This document shows positions 58,241 through 64,000 of a stretch of 64,000 nucleotides of DNA, piece by piece. Origin of the DNA: Endocalyx cinctus (lineage: Eukaryota; Ascomycota; Sordariomycetes; Amphisphaeriales; Apiosporaceae). The translations under genes were made by a program, and so were the position numbers. The DNA is taken from the NCBI GenBank assembly GCA_001600455.1, contig BCKC01000004.1:310001-374000 (forward strand). The letters run 5' to 3'. The notes below the pieces were generated by a model that was not told the origin of the DNA, did not search any database, and saw only the letters and a program-made list of their open reading frames with translations. Numbering within the stretch: the stretch's first letter is position 1; every line of letters begins with the position of its first letter.

Positions 58241-60205
58241 CAGCGCCTGGGTCCCGGATTAGTAAGCAAAGAGGGCTTCGTCTTTGACCTGGCCCAGGGA
58301 TCTCCATTCCTCGGAGGGCTATAGCAGGTTATTGGTTATATGTCCTGGGAACCTCTCCTTCAGAGCATTTTCTACCGTGGCGACGGCGGCCTCACTAACC
58401 GGCACGGCTATTGCTCTATCTATTATGATTCTGACCTCGTAGTTGCTGTTGAGGAACTTTGCTGCTCCCTCTTCGCTGTACCTGAAGGTGTTCTGACGGG
58501 TCCGATCTAGCGTGACCTACCCTATGGAATTATCATCTGAGCTTGGATAGTCATCTCTGCGAGGCTTAAGTTCCCCGGTAAGCCCTCACTCTGGCTAGGT
58601 CTGTAAACACGTAGGCCGTGCAGGAGATGAGACAGAGATCATCATAGGCTCGTCACATACGGGGAAAGAACTCGGTGGCGAAAATTGGTTGGAAGGCTGG
58701 TTTAGTCCAGCTAAGAGGGTGTTGATGTACTCAGCCGCCAGTTAGTGTGTGGTTCTAGCGGGATTCCCGGAAAGGACGGAATCAGTGGCTTTGGGAAACG
58801 CAGGCAAGTCCTCAGAAAACGAGGAATCTGAAGGGCGAGACCCAAAGGTCGTGTACGAGGTCATAAACGACGACTCCGATGGCCCCAACGATGACTCCTC
58901 TGATACCTCTGTCAGGAACTGGAAGAGAAGATCGGTATAGGAATTCCCTTCTCAAGATTTTTCGAGACAATTGTAAGATGTAATATATCTCGAAAGCGGG
59001 AGAGCTTTCCCTTCTCTTGGGGAGAGATGGGAAGTTACGAGACGTCGATTCGCTGACAGGTAATCATCGTCAAATGATATCAGCGAGTCTAGTGCGTTGT
59101 AGATCTCCCCTACGTCAGCATGCAGGCCCGAGAGCTCATACGCAGGAAGGGACAGGGTCGGGTGGAGGTAATGAGTGGGAAGGAATGACAAGGTAAGGTC
59201 AGTGAAGACGAGCGCCCAGTGCTCCCCGCGAGAACAAGCAGGGTCGTCCTGGGCATCGTCGGTTGAATCTACTTCCGGGATAGTTACTAAAGTTTCGTCG
59301 GAAAGATCAATGATAACTCTGGCTGTATATTTTGGGTGTTTGACGCTGGGCTGGCCGCGATCCTCAGCGTGGTTCTTCCTGAGTCCTTGGAGATCGCTTC
59401 TTTGTTGATAGATTTTAGTCCGTTATGTAATTTTCGAGTCGCGTCGTGTGACAGACCATTGCTATCAGGCTCTGATTCGTCTGAAATAATGATCGGCTGG
59501 TGTCATGCGGGTACAGCACCCTTTAGCTGGGTTGGTTGAGTGATCCGGGTCACTTTCCGACTCGCTGGTCCATGTATCCCCGCTCTCTTCCTGTATGCTC
59601 TGACCGCTAGTGGAGGGTTCTCAACCTCCCGTGATAATTCCAAAATGCTAAGCTTCAAGCCCGAGGCTTGCTTGTCCGCGACCGTTGGCTCCATGCTCGA
59701 TAGGATACTCTGAAGTTGATTGACGTCGGCTCATTGCTGGCTGAGAATTCCCTCGCGAAACCGATCAAGACATTTCTCCAAAGTTAGGGTTTCCTTATGC
59801 GCCCTGCCAGGTTTTTTCTTCGACCCGGTGTTTCGAGCGCTATTCCAGATGGCATTCGCTTCCTTAGATGGCTTGGTGAATTTTTCTTGCTTACAATATT
59901 CGATATAGTCACAAATGAATTCGTCGATGATGCTGCTGATTTCATCATTGTGAAGCCCGGCATGGATAACCTTTCTTTTTGTTCTTCCTCCGCCTCCAAT
60001 GTTACTGAGTCCATATCGTCATCCGAGTCGCCATTAAAGCGAGTATCCCGTCTTTATCGTAAGCAACCGTATCAGGCGTTTCTCTGATGAAACCACTTTC
60101 ACTCTCCCGCGTACCGAGAAGATAACGTTTCATAAACCGATTCGTTCGTAAGGATCGTCCGGGGAGGTACATCTCGGCAAAGAATATTGATCTCGTCGTC
60201 TTCAT

Positions 60206-61351
60206 GGCCTAGCTCGTCCAAGTCAACTCTAGCGGCGGCAGCAGACGCGAGGTAAGGTCTGTCTTGACACCTGTTGGATCCCGCTCCATTGTTCAGATGG
60301 CTCGAAATAGTGATCGGGGCGGCTCGTCGTCTCGCGTTCGGTGTTGCTTCGGCTACGGGAGCGTCAGGGATAGCTGTCGCAGCTAGGGGGATAGATGCGG
60401 CTATGTTTCTCAGTACTTAATGAGGGGCTGTCGGCTTTATTATAGACATGCTGTTGGTACTTCTAACTGCGTTGGCGAAACTGGCCTCGCGCTTCTCCAT
60501 GTTCTGGTGCGTAGCGATGCTGATGTCGAGATGATTCTCAAATTCCGTCTGGTTCTCGTACGTGAGGATCGTGTGGTCATTGACTTCATGGTGGCGTAGG
60601 GATTCTTCAAGTCGATTAGGCAGTTTCGTCGAAGGGGAGGACGGTATCCAAATTCGATTCAAGGAACAGAGCTCTTTAACTTTATTCGATGCGCAAACAA
60701 TCGGTGAGGGGATAAAAAGGTCGGAAACGTGAGGAGCGTCCTGTTTGCAAACAGGCCGTAGGAAGGCAGTATTCTAAGTTTTGAATCTCAGATTTTCAAT
60801 ATTTTATGACTGCGACAATTGCAGTAATTTTAGTGGGTTTAGTGGGTGAGTACCCTGTAAATTAGCAGACACTATACCGACTAGCCAGCAAAGTCAGCAA
60901 TTCAAACAAGATTATCAAGTCTTCCAAAGCGTTCTTAATGTAAGGGGAAACTTTCAAGGCATACTTGAGGAAGATGGAGGGAGTGAAAATGGCCACAGGG
61001 ACCATCGAGTCACTCTAGATATACAACGGTACGTATTATCAGAGTGGTCTATCCTCAATTAAAAATCAATTTCCGCGATATCATCGAAATCATGCCCAAT
61101 AACGGGGCCCAAGAAGTACACGCTAGTGTGGGAAACTCTAGCCGGCCTTCCGGAGAAGCTTGGTCCAAGAATCGCGCTTCTTTATTCGATGACTTCCGAA
61201 CATAGCTTACTCGGTTGGATAAGGAGCGCGCGCCACAGGTTCTAACTTCCTTTTTCCTTCCGCGAACATGTAGTCTTTGATGGGCTCGCTCGGTGATCGA
61301 TATATCTGCATCACGGGCTTAAGTACACTGGGTAATATACCCCGCTTCTCT
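60206..61351. other. Upstream end of the element and unresolved sequence
   Basis: Gag-like or hypothetical minus-strand frames (60417-60662) have no firm match. AT content rises after about 60.7 kb. No gene can be defended. Confidence 0.4.
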
Positions 61352-61684
61352 TCAAAAATCAGTTGACTGCCCTGCTAGGACCAAGATGTGTGAAAGCGCG
61401 TCGTCAATCGGCCGACGATCGAGAGGGAGGCTGCGTATGAAGTACATTACTAAATCGTGTTTTACTGGTGACAACGACAAAAATGACGAAGAGGACCGGG
61501 AGGACAGTAACGCGATATTCTTTATAAATACACGATCTTCAGTCGAACCGTGAGTAGAAGAGGCGGCCCGTGGGGTATCGTCGACATCGGTATTCAAGTT
61601 CGATTCTAGCCTCGGGCGTTTACTTAGACTTAGTGTTCGAGGCATCGCGTTACGAGAGATAGGAGGTATGTTTGAGAGCCACAA
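61352..61684 (-). CDS. Small hypothetical protein
   Basis: A 110-codon minus-strand frame with an internal Met context MPRTLSLSKRPRLESNLNTD (a nuclear-signal-like SKRPRLES), a Ser-rich middle and SPVKHDLVMYFIRSLPLDRR. Composition is coding-like but no family is recognised. It may be the first exon of a larger decayed gene. Confidence 0.25.
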   Translation of the reverse strand: MWLSNIPPISRNAMPRTLSLSKRPRLESNLNTDVDDTPRAASSTHGSTEDRVFIKNIALLSSRSSSSFLSLSPVKHDLVMYFIRSLPLDRRPIDDALSHILVLAGQSTDF

Positions 61685-62480
61685 CTCGACGTCGCGTTTT
61701 CAGCTCTCAGAAGAGGCATCCATAAAAAGGAGGAAAATATGTACGTTTCTACCAATATCATGCGTCGCTGCTTAATTATTCCTTAAGCAATATTTTAGTG
61801 ACGTGATTCCTCTAATATATACCGAAACTCATATATCTTCAACACTGAATTACTACGTAGAATTATCTAAAAGTAAATAAATTATATTGAAATAAGCGAT
61901 AACTAGTTGAGGTACGAAATACTAATACAAAAAAAGGAGTGAATAAGTAATAGACGACATTCAGAACCCTCTAGTAGAAGTTGTCCACGATCGACCTCAT
62001 GTATATGGATAAGCTATTGTTTATGTTACCGGGCCTAGACATGGAGGCAATCACGAACGGAGGCTCATCACATGGCTGAGGGCATAGTCTACAAGACCAC
62101 CATCAGTGGGCTTACAGATCTGAACATAGCTAGGTTGATAGAGCCGATCGAGAGGACATATATTGACATATCTTCAAAATATAGCATATTTATAATCACC
62201 GACCAAGAAGTTAACGACAACAAGAGCCGTCTGCATGGTCGGCTTCCGGGTCTATTCGAAAGACGAGGACCCGGAATAAAATTGCTCAAGGCCAGACAGT
62301 TGGCCGGGACACATTGGCCTGTCGAACTTAAGCTATACCGACCATTCACATTTTTAGCAAGGTGAAGATGAAGATGGTCGCATCACTTCTCGTGCCAACC
62401 AATTCAGAATTGCGAGCTTGTAAAGGGCATATTAGCTTATAAACATATGAGGCGCAGAAGTGAAAAACTTACCAGTCTTT
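61685..62480. other. AT-rich; weak plus-strand frame
   Basis: A plus-strand frame at 62072-62365 (97 codons, ATG) is coding-like but unrecognised. The rest is AT-rich without features. Confidence 0.35.
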
Positions 62481-63451
62481 TCACAGCTTGGAATACATGA
62501 AAGTATCCAGTCCAGACTCTGAAATGGTTCGGAACAGTGTGGCATTGACATTCATAGTCACGCTTTCCACAAACCTGTCGGCCGCGGCCATGTAATAACC
62601 GCGCACCCATCCAGCCGCTTCGAGCTCCGTCTCATAGGGATCCTTGCCGATTTTGGGGAGTTGTGCTGCGATCATCTTACGCTCCTCGATTTCCTCGTGC
62701 TCCGATTTGTTCTCTAAACTGGTGATCTTATATTCCAACGGGATAAGGAGCTCCGCCTTGAGCCGGTGCAAGGACCGCACTCGCCGCAATTGTTCCATCT
62801 CCTTGGCTTGATGCTGTAAAAAGGCTCTCTCGTTTAGTGTACACAGTATGTCTCCTCGTCGTACTTATCCGAGAGCCGACCCCTCTGACTTCCGACGACG
62901 TCTTCGAGGAATTCCTTCAGGGAAGCTTTATGCCGCTCAAAACTAAGATGTTGGCTGTCCAGTGATTCCTCAAGCGCTTGGTTGAAAACATCTTCGAGTA
63001 GCTCAGCCGTCTTGTCGATATAAATGTTTAGCGGCTCCTTCCACTTTCTCACAGAGTTTAAAGACATATCCACGAGCACTCGGACTGGAACCAGATCATT
63101 CGGCATCCCTGGGGTCTTCTTCCTCACAATGTCGTTTCGGATCTCTCCAATATCCATACTCATTCTTCCTAGATCAAAACAGCAGACGAATGGACTCGTT
63201 CGACCCAAGGTTGGTGCTAGTGATCGAGATGGTAGAGGTGGTTCGGTGCTTGTAGTAACGCGACATGTCGGTTTCATTTTTAGAATACACTCTTGGAATT
63301 GGTGATTGAGCTTGTTCCACCGAGCCAAAAATTTCGGGTCGTTAATATCTGTCTTCGTCTGCTGAAGAAAATTGAACAGGCTGTTGTCTACGTTGCCTGG
63401 CGGCACCTGGTTAATATGATTGCCCATAGTGTTCAAGACGTAAGAGATCAA
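62481..63451 (-). pseudogene. Dynamin-like protein, stalk and GED only, frameshifted
   Basis: Minus strand: WNKLNHQFQECILKMKPTCR, a Ser/Pro-rich loop, NDIVRKKTPGMPNDLVPVRV and SVRKWKEPLNIYIDKTAELL make a dynamin stalk, and GWVRGYYMAAADRFVESVTM a GED. The frame breaks at about 62825, where tgtgtacact contains an apparent extra gt; removing two bases restores CTLNERAFLQHQAKEMEQLR. TGA at 62481-62483 precedes a gtaagt donor at 62472-62467, so the original gene went on past it. No GTPase domain precedes the stalk within the window, and the sequence just upstream is non-coding. A second, unrelated copy is intact at 36894-39753. Confidence 0.65.
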
Positions 63452-64000
63452 GAACGGGTATGAGAAACACGTGAACGAGAGAATGGCTCGAAAGTATCAC
63501 AAGAGTAGAATTGATATGTTTAAGTGGTAAGTGGGAGGCTTTCATAAAGGAAAGAGGGGAAGAAAAGAGAAAAAAAAAAATCGGTGCTATCGTAAAGAAG
63601 TAATAATGTGCGGATGCGAGTGGCATGCGCAACTCGACCGATAGAACAGGAGAAACATATTATTTATTGAATAACGGGACGGATTTTCCCCTAACGTGTC
63701 GTATAAGGCTGGAAAGAAGCTAATTAATTGACGGCCAGATATAATGTCTATATGAAATAAATAGAAAACATTACGACAATAAAATAATGTTCAAGGCGGT
63801 TGAGATATAAATTGTAGATGTAACTTCTGATGGTGTAATGATTATGTTGTCGTAGCTGGTGACAGTAGGTAGATTTACCCCGCACCATATACTTTTTATA
63901 ACTATACTTCCTCTGAATTATTTATTTCATACACTGACTAAGTGAATCTAATTCGTCAAGTAGTTATAGCCCTTTACTCGTGACAGTTCCAGGTATACCG
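63452..64000. other. AT-rich end of the window
   Basis: No coding pattern; the missing G domain of the dynamin-like gene is not here. It may lie beyond the window across an intron, or the gene is truncated. Confidence 0.5.

Larger units (their letters stand above)
55478..60205 (-). mobile_element. Decayed Ty3/gypsy-type retroelement
   Basis: A minus-strand element in the gag, protease, RT order with many stops and frameshifts. Gag-like pieces run from about 60.2 kb to 57.3 kb with a CCHC zinc knuckle; a protease end with LLLGLPWL lies near 56.4 kb; and an RT-leader region (PTDLYEYHVRLKVGLKFCK, RRTYTAPQRRFARRI) lies at 55478-55726. RT core, RNase H and integrase are missing; the element is cut at about 55.4 kb next to the P450/ZNFX1 chimera. 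I could not place LTRs. Confidence 0.6.

Noticed and set aside
1..64000. CRISPR arrays, bacterial operons or ribosome-binding sites
   Set aside because: No regular spacer-repeat arrangement, and the introns and gene families show a fungal nuclear genome.

Overview
The window looks like an accessory, transposon-rich stretch of a filamentous ascomycete (Pezizomycotina, probably Sordariomycetes-like) nuclear genome. The evidence is: short GT...AG introns of about 47-76 nt; fungal-only families (FunK1 kinase, the DUF3638/DUF3645 giant protein, fungal BTB proteins, Mx-like dynamins, a fungal beta-trefoil protein); Ty3/gypsy and Ty1/copia remnants; and long AT-rich gene-free stretches. Several otherwise open genes carry single TAA or TAG codons exactly where a C-to-T change (CAA to TAA, or TGG to TAG read on the other strand) would put them, which is the pattern left by repeat-induced point mutation (RIP). 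There are no tRNA, rRNA, CRISPR or bacterial features.

Layout. 0-6.6 kb: no intact gene; a GC-rich block with a 23-G run, decayed coding-like sequence at 2.4-5.1 kb, then AT-rich DNA ending in a nested inverted repeat. 6.7-10.4 kb: two BTB/POZ genes on opposite strands, the second with three cleanly resolved exons, flanking a broken unrecognised gene. 12.4-13.5 kb: an acidic/serine-rich nuclear-type protein with a premature stop. 15.6-17.3 kb: an unusual fusion of a berberine-bridge-type FAD oxidase tail, a phosphomevalonate-kinase-like P-loop domain and an adenine phosphoribosyltransferase. 19.0-28.5 kb: one intact four-exon gene of 3,099 residues (DUF3638/DUF3645 type), tail to tail with a decayed CENP-B/pogo-type DNA-binding fragment.

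31.4-39.8 kb: a beta-trefoil protein, a coiled-coil protein with one in-frame stop, and a complete ten-exon dynamin-like GTPase of 737 residues with a 19-nt micro-exon. 43.5-47.3 kb: a decayed unrecognised gene followed by gypsy and copia pol fragments. 48.2-49.6 kb: an intact single-exon Ulp1-type (C48) cysteine protease. 51.6-55.2 kb: a FunK1 kinase gene interrupted by one TAG, a decayed small kinase, and a P450/ZNFX1-like chimera of two gene ends. 55.5-60.2 kb: a decayed gypsy-type element. 62.5-63.5 kb: the stalk and GED half of a second dynamin-like gene without its GTPase domain.

I see no operon-like unit. The theme is signalling and ubiquitin/SUMO-type genes (two kinases, Ulp1 protease, two BTB proteins, two dynamins) scattered in a repeat-rich compartment, typical of fungal accessory regions. 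The points most worth checking are the three-part oxidase/kinase/APRT fusion, the Ulp1-type protease, and the FunK1 gene, whose single TAG sits where A-to-I RNA editing would restore a tryptophan.
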